64,000 nucleotides of DNA, taken from UBA5543 sp964464965. Lineage in GTDB: Bacteria > Bacteroidota > Bacteroidia > Chitinophagales > Chitinophagaceae. This document shows positions 1 through 10,394 of the stretch, one piece after another (the first letter of the stretch is position 1; the number at the start of each line of letters is the position of its first letter). The stretch spans positions 186,001 to 250,000 of the forward strand of contig CAYXHM010000002.1 in assembly GCA_964464965.1 (NCBI GenBank). The letters are read 5' to 3'. A program made the position numbers and the translations under genes. The notes under the pieces were generated by a model that did no database searches, was not told where the DNA came from, and saw only the letters and a program-made list of their open reading frames with translations.

Positions 1-1
1 A

Positions 2-2989
2 AGTTGCCTGGGGCAAAATCAAGCATACTATAACATTGATAAGAATAATGGTCTTGCGTCAAATCATGTTTATACAACTCTTGTAGATAAATCAGGATAT
101 TTATGGATTAGTACTACTGAAGGTGTATACCGATATAATGGATATACACTGACTAAATATGACTATAATGACGGACTGGCCAATATAGATGTTTGGGATT
201 TATATGAGGATGTTAAGGGGAAAATCTGGTTGCACAGTATTTCTACTCAATTAGGGTATATTCAGAATAATATCTATAGAAACGTATATATACCCCCTTC
301 AGCAACATTCCCTGAAATATACCCTGCCAATATGATGGATTACGATGATAATATAATATTTATAAGTAAATCGTCTTCGTACCGTGATAAAATTCCTGTT
401 TTCAAGGTAAAAAACGATACACTTTATCATAAATACATACCTAGTTTCATATCGGGTGACTATGCAAGTTTACGATACATATTCGGGCATAAAACCGTGG
501 AAATATTTGACAAAAAAACATACACATACAATACAGAAGAATGGCTAAATAATACTCCTGGTAAACACCTGAAAAACATCATTGAAAAATATCACCCTTT
601 AGATATTAAGGAGCTTTGGAATGCCAGAATTTTCGGCACATTTGCAAATAAATACATTTATTATTATAGCCATATCAATAAAAACGATGTTTGTATTTTT
701 AACATTAATACGAATAGAGTTACGAGATACGAATTACCTGCAAAAGATACAATTGTACACACCTATGCTAACAAGAGCGGACTTAATATAATATCCCTTT
801 CCAATGTATTTATATTAGACACAAATCTCAATGTAAAATATACCTATCCTATTGATGTATTATTTAAAAAGAATATAGACCTGAATAGTACATATTTTCT
901 ACATAACGTTTTTTGGGGTAATTGTCTCAGTACAAAAAATGAAGGGCTGTTCATTAAGTACACCAATACACCATTATATAAGAAGAGCAATTTAGATTTA
1001 TCCGGATACCGTTTCCTAGGTATGGTGGACAGTTCTGGCTATTGGTGGAATGAGCAAACAAAGAAGTTGCTACATATTACCGATGATACGTTAAGAAAAA
1101 CCTACCATTTGCCTGGCATTACTAAACCAATGAAGATTGCCCAACTATACGAAAGATTATTTCTTACAAGTTTAGGGCAGACCGTTCTTATTAATGCAAA
1201 CAGTAGTACCACAAATATATTAAACGCTGTAAAACATATTACATATAAAAAGCGGGCTTTGACACCCGATAACATACCCTATAGCTACGGTGTACTTAAT
1301 TATGTACGGGATTGCGTTTTTACAGATAGTAACCAGTTTTATTATAGTGGAAGTTATGATGGTGTAAACAAAGCTACATTGCATGATACGCAACTTTTTG
1401 TGGATAGTGTACACTTTGAAAGGTATTTACACTACTATTTCAATAAGAAGAACAATACCGTAATTGCCTATTCCGACGAAAAAATAATTTTTATCAATAC
1501 GGTTAATCATCAACAAATAATCCTCAATACAAAACAAACACAAAGTATGGGCCTACGCGGCATCAAAAAAATATTTATGGATGATTATGGCAATATTTTC
1601 ATTCAGGACCATAATAAGATATTCCTCTTCAATGCAGAAAACTGGTCAGTTAAAAAACTCTTTGGTAGTTATATTTTAGACGGTGCATCCACTACCCTGC
1701 AAGGAAACACTTTCTTTGTGGCAGGAGCATTTGGTATAATTGAAAGCACTATATCAGGAAAAGGAGAAATCGTTATTTCTAATACTTATCCTAACACTAA
1801 AAATCTCAATTATAATTACATTAAAGACATTCAATTCTCTAATAATAATATCCTCTTAAGTACTGATAAAGGCACATATACAGTTGATAGACAGACAAAT
1901 AAAAGAAATTTACATCTGGATTCTTTTATTCTTATAGTTAACCATGGTGGTGTATTACATAAAGTGAATAATTATGATACTATTGTCTTTAACCAAACAA
2001 CCAACTATTCCGATCTTGATATTATAAAACCTACAGGGACAGGTACGTTAAACATTAAGTACGCCATTAACTCTTCACCATATACCAGCTCAGGTTATCA
2101 GCTTATTCTACCAGACCTCTCGCCAGGATCGCACAATAGTATTTCAATTATTGCGTCTGATAATTCCTGGCAGTCGCAGCCAGTAAGATTTACAATTTAT
2201 GTTCAGCCCCACTGGTGGCAGACATCCATTGCAAAAAACCTGATCTTAGTTTTAGCATTTCTCTTTTTGGCAGGCTTGATATATCTGGTAATAGTATTAA
2301 CGCGAAGCATAGTAAACAAGAACAACGACAGGAAAAATCAACGCAGGGAGCTTGAACTGAAATCTATATACTCTCAAATTAACCCCCATTTCATTTTTAA
2401 TTCTTTAAGTACAGCCCAATACTTCGTTAAAAAGAACAGGACGATTGAGGCTTATGAACATATCAACCAATTCTCCAACCTCCTAAGGTCCTATATAAAA
2501 TCATCCAGAGATAAGTATATTACTATTGCTGAAGAATTACAGAATCTTGAAAATTACCTGCATTTACAATTAACACGTTTCGAAAACAAATTTGAATATA
2601 AATTTGAAATCGACCCTTCTGTCAATATTTCAAGTATCAAAATCCCATCGCTGCTTTTGCAACCTTTAGTTGAAAATGCGTTAAACCATGGTATATTTCA
2701 TAGCAGCAAAAAGGGCTTATTGATAATTTCTTTTAAAGCTGACACCACGCATAATGAACTAATATGTGTAGTTGATGATAATGGCATAGGCCGACAGCAT
2801 TCTAAAGAGATACGAAGTGAGATAATAAAAAAAGCAGATTCTTATGGCAGTATATTGATTAAGGAACTTATTGATACATTTAATAAATACGAAACAATAA
2901 AGATAGATTTAGAGTATATAGATAAAATAGCGCCTGAAACCGGCACAACAGTTATAATAAAAATAAAAAACTATACCGATGTACAGTAA
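2..2989 (+). CDS. Propeller sensor histidine kinase, LytS/His_kinase type (5' truncated)
   Basis: This is a membrane sensor that should pass a signal to the LytTR regulator downstream. The frame is open from base 2, so the ATG at 230 is internal. The first visible residues (SCLGQNQ) look like the end of a signal peptide; comparison with the paralogue at 27803-30775 suggests about 14 residues are missing. The visible 995 residues hold regulator-propeller repeats (YLWISTTEGVYRYNGY), a Y_Y_Y-like domain ending in PHWWQT, one membrane helix (about 741-767), the His_kinase motif NPHFIFNSL with the likely phospho-acceptor His796, and a HATPase with VENALNHG and DDNGIGR motifs. The stop overlaps the regulator start by 11 nt, which suggests translational coupling. 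The input signal is unknown. Confidence 0.93.
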   Translation, partial: SCLGQNQAYYNIDKNNGLASNHVYTTLVDKSGYLWISTTEGVYRYNGYTLTKYDYNDGLANIDVWDLYEDVKGKIWLHSISTQLGYIQNNIYRNVYIPPSATFPEIYPANMMDYDDNIIFISKSSSYRDKIPVFKVKNDTLYHKYIPSFISGDYASLRYIFGHKTVEIFDKKTYTYNTEEWLNNTPGKHLKNIIEKYHPLDIKELWNARIFGTFANKYIYYYSHINKNDVCIFNINTNRVTRYELPAKDTIVHTYANKSGLNIISLSNVFILDTNLNVKYTYPIDVLFKKNIDLNSTYFLHNVFWGNCLSTKNEGLFIKYTNTPLYKKSNLDLSGYRFLGMVDSSGYWWNEQTKKLLHITDDTLRKTYHLPGITKPMKIAQLYERLFLTSLGQTVLINANSSTTNILNAVKHITYKKRALTPDNIPYSYGVLNYVRDCVFTDSNQFYYSGSYDGVNKATLHDTQLFVDSVHFERYLHYYFNKKNNTVIAYSDEKIIFINTVNHQQIILNTKQTQSMGLRGIKKIFMDDYGNIFIQDHNKIFLFNAENWSVKKLFGSYILDGASTTLQGNTFFVAGAFGIIESTISGKGEIVISNTYPNTKNLNYNYIKDIQFSNNNILLSTDKGTYTVDRQTNKRNLHLDSFILIVNHGGVLHKVNNYDTIVFNQTTNYSDLDIIKPTGTGTLNIKYAINSSPYTSSGYQLILPDLSPGSHNSISIIASDNSWQSQPVRFTIYVQPHWWQTSIAKNLILVLAFLFLAGLIYLVIVLTRSIVNKNNDRKNQRRELELKSIYSQINPHFIFNSLSTAQYFVKKNRTIEAYEHINQFSNLLRSYIKSSRDKYITIAEELQNLENYLHLQLTRFENKFEYKFEIDPSVNISSIKIPSLLLQPLVENALNHGIFHSSKKGLLIISFKADTTHNELICVVDDNGIGRQHSKEIRSEIIKKADSYGSILIKELIDTFNKYETIKIDLEYIDKIAPETGTTVIIKIKNYTDVQ

Positions 2990-3710
2990 AGCAACCTGCA
3001 TAATTACAGACGATGAACCCAAAATGGTTGAGTTACTTGCGGATATATTAATGGAACTATATCCTGAAATAAAGATACTAGGTGAATATACAGATTGGAG
3101 GTCTGCACTGGCCGGAATAAAACGGGACAAGCCCGATATACTTTTTATGGATATTTCGATGCCTGAAAAAAGTGGTTTTGATTTGCTGGAACTTATATAT
3201 GATAAGAGTTTCGAAGTAATATTCGTAACAGCTCATACAGAGTATGCTATAGACGCTTTTAACTTTGATGTATGTGGTTACATTTTAAAACCTATAAACG
3301 ATAAACTCCTGGCAAAAGCTGTTGACAGGGCTATAGGACGCATTGAAACGAAACGCAAAGCGAACGCTGTAAATACTGATGCTAAAAACCATAGGATAGG
3401 CATACCTGATGATTCAGGAATTCGTTATGTAAATATCAATGAAATTGTGTATTGTGAAACCAGTAACAGATATACAAAAGTGGTAACTACCGAAGCTGAA
3501 ATATTAAGCTCCTATAATATTGGCCGTTACCATGAGATACTTACTGACAACATATTTTACCAGATACATCGTTCATTCATAATTAACATCAACCATGTAA
3601 ACAGATATGATACTACAGGTATTGTAATAATGGACAACGGTACTGAAATACCAGTTTCGAGAAAGAATAAAGATGAGTTCCTGCAACTCTTTAATCGTAT
3701 AGGTAAATAA
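2979..3710 (+). CDS. LytTR-family response regulator
   Basis: A cytoplasmic DNA-binding response regulator of 243 residues, the likely partner of the kinase that overlaps it by 11 nt. The receiver domain (1-120) has the acidic pair D11/D12, phospho-acceptor D58 in FMDISMP, T84 and K104 in the YILKP motif. A LytTR DNA-binding domain follows (about 138-240), with the typical IHRSFIININHVNRY and EIPVSRK segments. Its closest relative here is the regulator at 27085-27810. Targets cannot be read from the sequence; members of this family bind direct repeats upstream of their targets. Confidence 0.93.
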   Translation: MYSKATCIITDDEPKMVELLADILMELYPEIKILGEYTDWRSALAGIKRDKPDILFMDISMPEKSGFDLLELIYDKSFEVIFVTAHTEYAIDAFNFDVCGYILKPINDKLLAKAVDRAIGRIETKRKANAVNTDAKNHRIGIPDDSGIRYVNINEIVYCETSNRYTKVVTTEAEILSSYNIGRYHEILTDNIFYQIHRSFIININHVNRYDTTGIVIMDNGTEIPVSRKNKDEFLQLFNRIGK

Positions 3711-3743
3711 TACAATCAACATGTTGCCCAACTCTGCCTATCT

Positions 3744-4469
3744 TCAGTGCTGCGGCTTTTTTACTACGATTACATTATTCAGGTAAAAATCCGAACGTTT
3801 TATTCTTTTAGGCAATATAGCTGAAAAGAACATGCCAATTAACAATAGAGGTGTTATGAATATCGTGTGAAAAATAACCTTAAGCACTTTGTGTTTCTGA
3901 GGCATGAAAAAATGAATGTACACTACAACACCCTGTAAGAGGCAATCCCAGAATGAGCCTGTCTTTTCATATTTGACTATCTCAAAACGGTGTTTTACCA
4001 TCAGGTGTTGTAGTGCAAAAGATGAATAACGTGCATAGTCGTAGGGCTGCTCGTGTTCAGGCCAGAAAAACGGGCAGGACAATAACATATTCGCCCCGGG
4101 TTTCATCACTCTATATATTTCAGGGAGTATCTCATCAGGGTTAAAAATATGTTCCAGTACTTCGGTGGTAAATACAGCATCGAAATGATTATCAGGGAAT
4201 GGAATGGTCTTACCATCGTAAAACACATCTGCAGCCAGGTTCTTATTGCCTGCACTTATTTCAGTATCATAGTCTAGGCCTGTATATGTATTATAATTAA
4301 AAACACTTATATATGGCTTGCTACCACAACCAAAGTCCAGCACATTACCATTTATATAGTGCGCATTCCGCACTATGGACCGGTAAAGCTTTCTTCGGAG
4401 CAAATAGAGCGGATTAAAAAAAACACTATACCAACGTGGAGCAAACTCTTCTCTGACACTGCCTGACAT
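3744..4469 (-). CDS. Class I SAM-dependent methyltransferase
   Basis: A 241-residue methyltransferase with a Methyltransf_11-like core. Motif I is VLDFGCGSKPY (about 44-54), the acidic loop is GLDYD, motif III-like FDAVFTTEVLEHI, followed by EIYRVMKPG. A hydrophobic C-terminal stretch (about 175-225) suggests membrane association, as in methyltransferases of surface polysaccharide loci. It is divergent from the flippase gene at 4576, about 106 bp away, which fits a surface-glycan role, but the substrate is not known. It converges with the LytTR gene with 33 bp between the stops and no clear terminator. Confidence 0.8.
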   Translation of the reverse strand: MSGSVREEFAPRWYSVFFNPLYLLRRKLYRSIVRNAHYINGNVLDFGCGSKPYISVFNYNTYTGLDYDTEISAGNKNLAADVFYDGKTIPFPDNHFDAVFTTEVLEHIFNPDEILPEIYRVMKPGANMLLSCPFFWPEHEQPYDYARYSSFALQHLMVKHRFEIVKYEKTGSFWDCLLQGVVVYIHFFMPQKHKVLKVIFHTIFITPLLLIGMFFSAILPKRIKRSDFYLNNVIVVKKPQH

Positions 4470-4561
4470 ATTCTATTATTTAAGATTTCGAGCTTAACAG
4501 GAATACTGTAAGGTGAAAATACATTATGAGGTCCAAAGTAACTATATATAGGGCTTATAAT

Positions 4562-4569
4562 TACTTTTG
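4562..4569 (+). promoter_or_regulatory. Bacteroidota -7 element TACTTTTG before flippase gene
   Basis: An exact TAnnTTTG match ends 6 nt before the ATG at 4576. The transcript would start at or within a few bases of the start codon and be leaderless or nearly so. Confidence 0.55.
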
Positions 4570-4575
4570 TGCATT

Positions 4576-6063
4576 ATGGGAATTGTTTTCCGCCAATCTA
4601 TAAAAGGAACCATAGTCACTTTTACAGGCGCAGCTTTAGGCGCAGTCATTGTTTGGGTGAGCACTTCCGTATTATCTCAAACAGAATATGGGCTTATTAC
4701 CAATCTCACCTTATTGGCGGCGTCTATACAACTAATGATAATATTAGGTACTGCCAACCTGATTCTTGTTTATATACAGCGATACGACGAGCATGATATA
4801 AGGCGAAAGGCATTGCTTACACTTGGTGCGTTCACAACATTTATTACCGGGATAATTTTTACACTAATGTTTTTTGCGGTGAAAGAGCATGTAGTGGCTA
4901 TGTACAATATCCAGGATCAGCCATTAATCAGAAGATATTATCACTTTGCTCCTGTAGTCATCATGCTTATGTCATCCATGAGCATTTTTGAACATTACCT
5001 GATGGCGCATTTAAGAATTGCCCAGGCAGCATTTTCAAAAGAGGTGTTATTACGGGTGTTGAATCTCTTACTGCTGGGTATGGTATCTGCAGGTTCGCTT
5101 GCATTTTCAGAATATGTAATAGGGAATGCGTTAATGTATGTTATACCATTGCTATTGATGATTTTTCTGTCGTGCAGGATAAAGGGGTTTGGGTTCACAA
5201 CCAGACTTAAGGTATTCAGTAAAGCAGAATATAAAGACATGATACATTTTTCCTGGTATCACCTGCTATTCGGCTCTATACTCACTCTTATCAATTTTAT
5301 AGATACCCTGATGCTGGCGCCACTCGATAAGAGCGGCATGAAAGCTTCGGCTATATATAATGTGGCAGTTGTAGTGTCATCATTTATGTTTATGCCTTAC
5401 AGGGCTATGGCTATGTCAACTTTACCTATACTTAACAAGGCTTATATAGATAAAGACATGGATAAAGTACGGGACCTGTTTCCACGTGCTGGTATCAACA
5501 TCCTTATAGCCGGTATAGGTATGTTTGCTATAATAGGCGTAAACCTGGATAATGCTGTAACAATAATTAAAGAGGGATACGAACCAGTAAAGTACCTGGC
5601 GTTGATATTAATGCTGGGAAAGCTGGCAGATATGGCAACAGGAGTGAATAATGAACTGTTGAGCATCAGTAAATACTATAAGTTTAACTCCCGGTTATCT
5701 GTAGTACTTCTGGGTACAGTTATTATACTTGATAGAATATTGATACCTGAATATGGTGTTTATGGTGCTGCATGGGTAAGTGCAGGTACACTTATAGCCT
5801 TCAACATAGTAAAAACGATATTCCTTTATAAAAAGTTCAGGATACACCCGTTTACTAATAAAACATGGCTGGTATTTATTGCAGGTATTGTAGCTGCCTT
5901 GGCCGGGTATTTTTGGCCTTACCTGATTAATCCATATATAGATGGTACAGTCAGGGCTTTAGTTACCCTCATTGCGTATGTCCTTATGCTTATCTGGTTA
6001 AAGCCATCTAATGATGTAACCATATTCCTGGACAATATGAAAAAGAACAAACGCCTGTTTTAG
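4576..6063 (+). CDS. Oligosaccharide flippase family membrane protein (Wzx/MATE-like)
   Basis: A polytopic inner-membrane protein of 495 residues with about 12-14 hydrophobic segments along its whole length, typical of the polysaccharide-biosynthesis (PST/MOP) superfamily that flips lipid-linked glycans. The conserved N-terminal pattern SIKGTIVTFTGAALG followed by LSQTEYG is typical of these proteins. The ATG at 4576 is preferred to an in-frame TTG at 4567, because the -7 promoter element lies across that TTG. Divergent from the methyltransferase at 3744-4469. The transported substrate is unknown. Confidence 0.85.
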   Translation: MGIVFRQSIKGTIVTFTGAALGAVIVWVSTSVLSQTEYGLITNLTLLAASIQLMIILGTANLILVYIQRYDEHDIRRKALLTLGAFTTFITGIIFTLMFFAVKEHVVAMYNIQDQPLIRRYYHFAPVVIMLMSSMSIFEHYLMAHLRIAQAAFSKEVLLRVLNLLLLGMVSAGSLAFSEYVIGNALMYVIPLLLMIFLSCRIKGFGFTTRLKVFSKAEYKDMIHFSWYHLLFGSILTLINFIDTLMLAPLDKSGMKASAIYNVAVVVSSFMFMPYRAMAMSTLPILNKAYIDKDMDKVRDLFPRAGINILIAGIGMFAIIGVNLDNAVTIIKEGYEPVKYLALILMLGKLADMATGVNNELLSISKYYKFNSRLSVVLLGTVIILDRILIPEYGVYGAAWVSAGTLIAFNIVKTIFLYKKFRIHPFTNKTWLVFIAGIVAALAGYFWPYLINPYIDGTVRALVTLIAYVLMLIWLKPSNDVTIFLDNMKKNKRLF

Positions 6064-6253
6064 TCATTTCAATCCTATTATCTACCCATCCATCGCATTT
6101 CTTTTTGAAGAGGGACATATTTTAGTTAATTTGCAATTGACTTTCAAGGACATGCAGTCATGTATAGAATTGTCATGCTAATGATAAATTATCTTTAAAT
6201 GACCTATATGACAATGGATAATACTAATATTAATGTTCAGGTAGTACGGTGTG

Positions 6254-9200
6254 ATGTTAACAAAAAATAATAACCATATATTTTTCCGGACGATAGCATT
6301 ATGCTTCTTCATGCTAATGTCATCTACAAGCGGTGTAAAAGCATCACACTTATATGGTGCTGATCTTTTCTACTATCATGTAAGTGGTAATACCTATACA
6401 ATAGTTCTTCATGCTTATGGAGATTGTATAGGGGGACAGTTCCCATCTTTCTCAACTTCAGGAGCACAGTTATTTACTTATAATGGCAATACACAAGTAA
6501 GAACAGATACACTCCTTCTGCAAAACCCGACCGCTGGTATAGAGGTAACTCCCGTTTGTCCCGCTCAGGAAAATAATACATCATGTAAAAATCCACTTAG
6601 TAGCATACCCGGTGTGAAAAAGTTTGTGTACATGAAAACAATTACATTGTCAACAACTTCTAGCAACTGGCGTTTTCGTTTTACAGGTAACATGATAAAT
6701 AATGTATCAGCCGGAAGAAGTGGCGGTATTACCAACATACCGAACAATGGACAAATAATGGTATTAGAGGCTACGTTGAATAATCAATCGGGAGGAAATT
6801 CATCGCCTGTTTACACCACAATCCCAACTCCATTTTTCTGTATTAACCGGAGTGCAGGTTATAACCCCGGGGCGGTAGATGCTAACAATGACAGCCTGGT
6901 TTATTCACTGGTTGCTGGACTGACAACTAACGGAACAGTATCATATATGACAGGATACTCTGCAACATCGCCACTATCTGCTGCTACCGGCACGTTCAGT
7001 GCCAGTTCATCCACGGGGCAAATTAATTTTACACCCAACCTTGTACAAAAATCATTGGTCGTTCACAAAGTATCTGAGTATAAAAATGGCGTACTGGTTG
7101 GCACAAGTATGCGCGAAATGACGTTTGTAGTATTACCTACTTGTACCAACAATGCGCCCGGTGGAAAAATTGCCAATAACAATACGGGTGTTATAGACAA
7201 CAGCGGCACTATAATAAAAGCCTGCCAATCAGGTGGACTACTTACATTCAGTATAAATGCTACAGATGCAGATAATGATACGATAGATGCCAGCTATACG
7301 GGATTACCTTCAGGCGCATCTTTCAACATTACTAATAATGTTACAAAAGCGCCCAATGGCTCGTTTTCGTGGAACCTCAGCAATGTCGCTGTTGGTTCTT
7401 ATACATTCTACCTTACATACCTTGATAAAGGTTGTCCATTAGTGGCAAAGCAAACTATAGCTTATACTATCGAGGTACTACCGTCACCTACAGCGACAAT
7501 TACAAAAACACCTCCACTATGTTATGGCGGTGCAACAGGCACCATCACCCTCAGCGGCAAAGGTGGCACAAGTCCATATACCTATGCACTGGGCGCTGGC
7601 ACATTCGGCAGTACGCCAACTTTCACAGGACTTAGCGCTACAACATATGCTCTGTATATAAAAGATAACTTTGGTTGCGTAGGTGACACTAACGTTACGA
7701 TTATAGACCCAAATCCTGTAAAGTTCGACAACATACAAGCATCACCTGCACTTTGTTACAATACTGCTACGGGACAGGCAATAGTGTCGGGCATTGGAGG
7801 AACAAGCCCATACACCTACGCACTGGGCAGCGGCACTTTTAGTAGTACGGCTACATTTACAGGACTTAGTGCAACAAAGCATACCTTTCATGTAAAAGAT
7901 AATAATGGTTGTGTAGGTGATAGCAGTATTGAGATAACGGAACCCACCCCGGTAAAATTCGGCACTATACAATTATCGACTACGCTTTGTAGTAATACTG
8001 CTACCGGGCAAGCCATAGTATCCGGCACGGGGGGAACCAGCCCCTATACTTATGCCGTCGGCACTGGCAGTTTCAGTTCCGGCACCACAATTTCCGGTCT
8101 TGCGGCTACTACCCATATCCTGCGCATAAAAGACAATAACGGCTGCCTGGCAGACACAAATATCATAATTACAGAACCCAATCCCGTCAGCTTTAGCGGC
8201 ATACAAATTACAGACGCAATTTGCCATAATTCTTCTACGGGTATAGTAGTGCTTACAGGAACGGGTGGTACCACTCCTTATACTTACACAGTTGCCGCCG
8301 GCACTTATGATACCGCACGTACTTTTTCAGGCCTCCCCGCAGGGCAGCACACATTCAGTGTCAGGGATAAGAACAATTGTCAGAAAGATAGCACAGTTAC
8401 AGTTGGCCAGGCTTCAAGAATAAAGCCTTTAGCCGCATTAAAGCGTACAACCTGTACACCACTAAGCAATGGCTCTGTTACGATGGGTGCTACCGGCGGT
8501 ACGCCTTCATATACCTTTGCCATTGGCACGGGCAGTTATTCAGCCCAGGCTACTTTTAATTCATTAACCAGGAGCACTTACATACTACACGTTAAGGACA
8601 AGAATAATTGTATCGTTGATACAACAATCACCATCACCGATTCACTACAACTAAACATCATCGATAATATTACCGATGCTCAATGTTTTGACAGCAGCAG
8701 TGGCAGTGCTACATTCACAGTAAATGGCGGAGTATCGCCTTATAGCTATGCTTTAGGCGCAGGAACATACACTACCAACGGAACTTTTAACGGCCTTGCT
8801 GCCGGTACTTACAGTATAAGGGTAAGGGACAATATTGGATGTACGGCAAACAGCACTTTTACAGTAAATGAACCTGCTCCCCTTGTGCCTTTGCTTGCGC
8901 TTACCATGCCTGCATGTAAGGGCAATAATAATGGCATCATTAGCGTAAACGCCTCCGGGGGTACACCAGCATACCAGCAAGCGCTGAATAACGGAGCATT
9001 TTCACAGGCAGGTTCGCTCACAGGACTGGCTACAGGCGTATATATAGTAAGTGTGAAAGACAGTAAAGGTTGCAGGGCAGATACAACTGTAACATTGAAA
9101 GAACCTGATGGACTTACCCTTAGAGTGATTCCTACAAATCCACCATGTTTCGGTGAAGCAGGTGGCAGCGTGCAGGTACAAGGTTTTGGCGGTACATTGC

Positions 9201-10327
9201 CTTATACATACAGTGCAGATGCCAGGCCATTTACTGCATTTTCCAATATAACCGGGTTAGCATCAGGAACCAGACGCATTACAATCCGCGACAGGAATAA
9301 TTGCCTGGCAGATACAACTCTTACATTGACAGAACCGCCTAAAATGGAGATAACAAGTGTCACAACTAAAGACCCTACCTGCGAAGGGTTTGCAGATGGC
9401 TCTGTAACCATATCCGGCCAGGGTGGTGTGCCCCCATATATGTATGCAGCCAACAACGGTCCGTTTGGTACGACTAATGAACTTAAAGGGCTGAAAGAAG
9501 GTAGTCATATGGCAAGAATGGCCGATGCAAATAATTGCATTATTGATACTACAGTAATCCTAAAGGGTTTACCGCACATTATATACGATGACATTATTGC
9601 GAAACCTGTCAGTTGTTTTGGTTCAACAGATGGTATAATATCAATAACTGCCAGCGGTGGCATACAGCCTTTAACTTATAAATTAGGTAATGGGAATGCT
9701 GCTCTAAGCCCTGAATTTACTGGCTTAAAACCCGGCAATTATACTTTTACAATTACAGACGCTGCCGGCTGCTTAAAAGACAGCGCCGCTACTATAACAT
9801 CTCCTGAAAAAATTGTACTTCAAACCTCTGCCAGGCCAAATGACTGCGAAGGCCTGGATAACGGAGGTAGCATAGAAGTAATTGCCAAAGGCGGTACGCC
9901 TGCGTACAGTTATGCATGGAGTACTGAGCCAGAGCAGAATGGTAACATTATATCAGGCATGGCGAATGGCACATATCGGGTAATAGTATCAGATGCCAAT
10001 GACTGTATTGATAGCGCCATTGCAACTATAAAATATGAGAATTGCTGCCTGCTGTTTATTCCCGACGCCTTCACTCCTAATAATGATGGATTGAATGACT
10101 TTGCCCGCATCAGGGTAAAAGGTGAGTTCCAGTTGCGCAATTTCTCAATCTATAACCGCTTTGGCGAACGTGTATTTGAAACTAATAATATGGATGGTGG
10201 ATGGGATGGGATGTACAAAGCAACTTTACAGGACATAGGTACATATAATTATTATGTGCGAGGCATATGTGGCAGCGCAGGCAAAGAAGAGGTAATGTAT
10301 AAAGGTACAATTCTGCTAATCAGGTAA
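6254..10327 (+). CDS. Giant SprB-repeat surface protein with gliding-motility-type C-terminus
   Basis: A secreted T9SS cargo of 1357 residues, probably a surface adhesin or gliding protein. It has an N-terminal signal peptide (hydrophobic IALCFFMLMSS), a conserved N-terminal beta domain starting ASHLYGADLFYY, an intermediate Ig/cadherin-like segment (about 300-410), then 11 SprB-type repeats of 70-80 residues. Each repeat has a Cys near its start, a GGTSPYTYALG-like core and a final (K/R)DNNGC plus T/E-P hinge. The end (FIPDAFTPNNDGLNDFARIR to the C-terminus) is the CHU_C/gliding-motility C-terminal domain, a type-B-like T9SS signal. ATG 6254 is chosen over the adjacent GTG 6251. It stands alone, without neighbouring spr/gld genes. 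Confidence 0.9.
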   Translation: MLTKNNNHIFFRTIALCFFMLMSSTSGVKASHLYGADLFYYHVSGNTYTIVLHAYGDCIGGQFPSFSTSGAQLFTYNGNTQVRTDTLLLQNPTAGIEVTPVCPAQENNTSCKNPLSSIPGVKKFVYMKTITLSTTSSNWRFRFTGNMINNVSAGRSGGITNIPNNGQIMVLEATLNNQSGGNSSPVYTTIPTPFFCINRSAGYNPGAVDANNDSLVYSLVAGLTTNGTVSYMTGYSATSPLSAATGTFSASSSTGQINFTPNLVQKSLVVHKVSEYKNGVLVGTSMREMTFVVLPTCTNNAPGGKIANNNTGVIDNSGTIIKACQSGGLLTFSINATDADNDTIDASYTGLPSGASFNITNNVTKAPNGSFSWNLSNVAVGSYTFYLTYLDKGCPLVAKQTIAYTIEVLPSPTATITKTPPLCYGGATGTITLSGKGGTSPYTYALGAGTFGSTPTFTGLSATTYALYIKDNFGCVGDTNVTIIDPNPVKFDNIQASPALCYNTATGQAIVSGIGGTSPYTYALGSGTFSSTATFTGLSATKHTFHVKDNNGCVGDSSIEITEPTPVKFGTIQLSTTLCSNTATGQAIVSGTGGTSPYTYAVGTGSFSSGTTISGLAATTHILRIKDNNGCLADTNIIITEPNPVSFSGIQITDAICHNSSTGIVVLTGTGGTTPYTYTVAAGTYDTARTFSGLPAGQHTFSVRDKNNCQKDSTVTVGQASRIKPLAALKRTTCTPLSNGSVTMGATGGTPSYTFAIGTGSYSAQATFNSLTRSTYILHVKDKNNCIVDTTITITDSLQLNIIDNITDAQCFDSSSGSATFTVNGGVSPYSYALGAGTYTTNGTFNGLAAGTYSIRVRDNIGCTANSTFTVNEPAPLVPLLALTMPACKGNNNGIISVNASGGTPAYQQALNNGAFSQAGSLTGLATGVYIVSVKDSKGCRADTTVTLKEPDGLTLRVIPTNPPCFGEAGGSVQVQGFGGTLPYTYSADARPFTAFSNITGLASGTRRITIRDRNNCLADTTLTLTEPPKMEITSVTTKDPTCEGFADGSVTISGQGGVPPYMYAANNGPFGTTNELKGLKEGSHMARMADANNCIIDTTVILKGLPHIIYDDIIAKPVSCFGSTDGIISITASGGIQPLTYKLGNGNAALSPEFTGLKPGNYTFTITDAAGCLKDSAATITSPEKIVLQTSARPNDCEGLDNGGSIEVIAKGGTPAYSYAWSTEPEQNGNIISGMANGTYRVIVSDANDCIDSAIATIKYENCCLLFIPDAFTPNNDGLNDFARIRVKGEFQLRNFSIYNRFGERVFETNNMDGGWDGMYKATLQDIGTYNYYVRGICGSAGKEEVMYKGTILLIR
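7498..10035 (+). repeat. Array of 11 SprB-like coding repeats
   Basis: Eleven in-frame units of about 210-240 nt encode Cys-containing beta-strand modules. Units 1-4 are the most alike and units 7-11 are more diverged, which suggests recent duplication near the 5' side of the array. Confidence 0.8.
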
Positions 10328-10367
10328 AGTTTTTTACATATTAGGCAGCATATTGGGTGAAAACCCC

Positions 10368-10375
10368 TATTTTTG
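10368..10375 (+). promoter_or_regulatory. -7 element TATTTTTG before DUF5606 gene
   Basis: Exact TAnnTTTG match, 19 nt before the ATG at 10395. Confidence 0.45.
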
Positions 10376-10394
10376 TCCCCCTTTCAAAGAGAAT

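Noticed and set aside
230..2989. ATG at 230 as the start of the first kinase
   Set aside because: The upstream frame is open to base 2 and encodes propeller motifs matching the paralogue, so the gene continues beyond the window.
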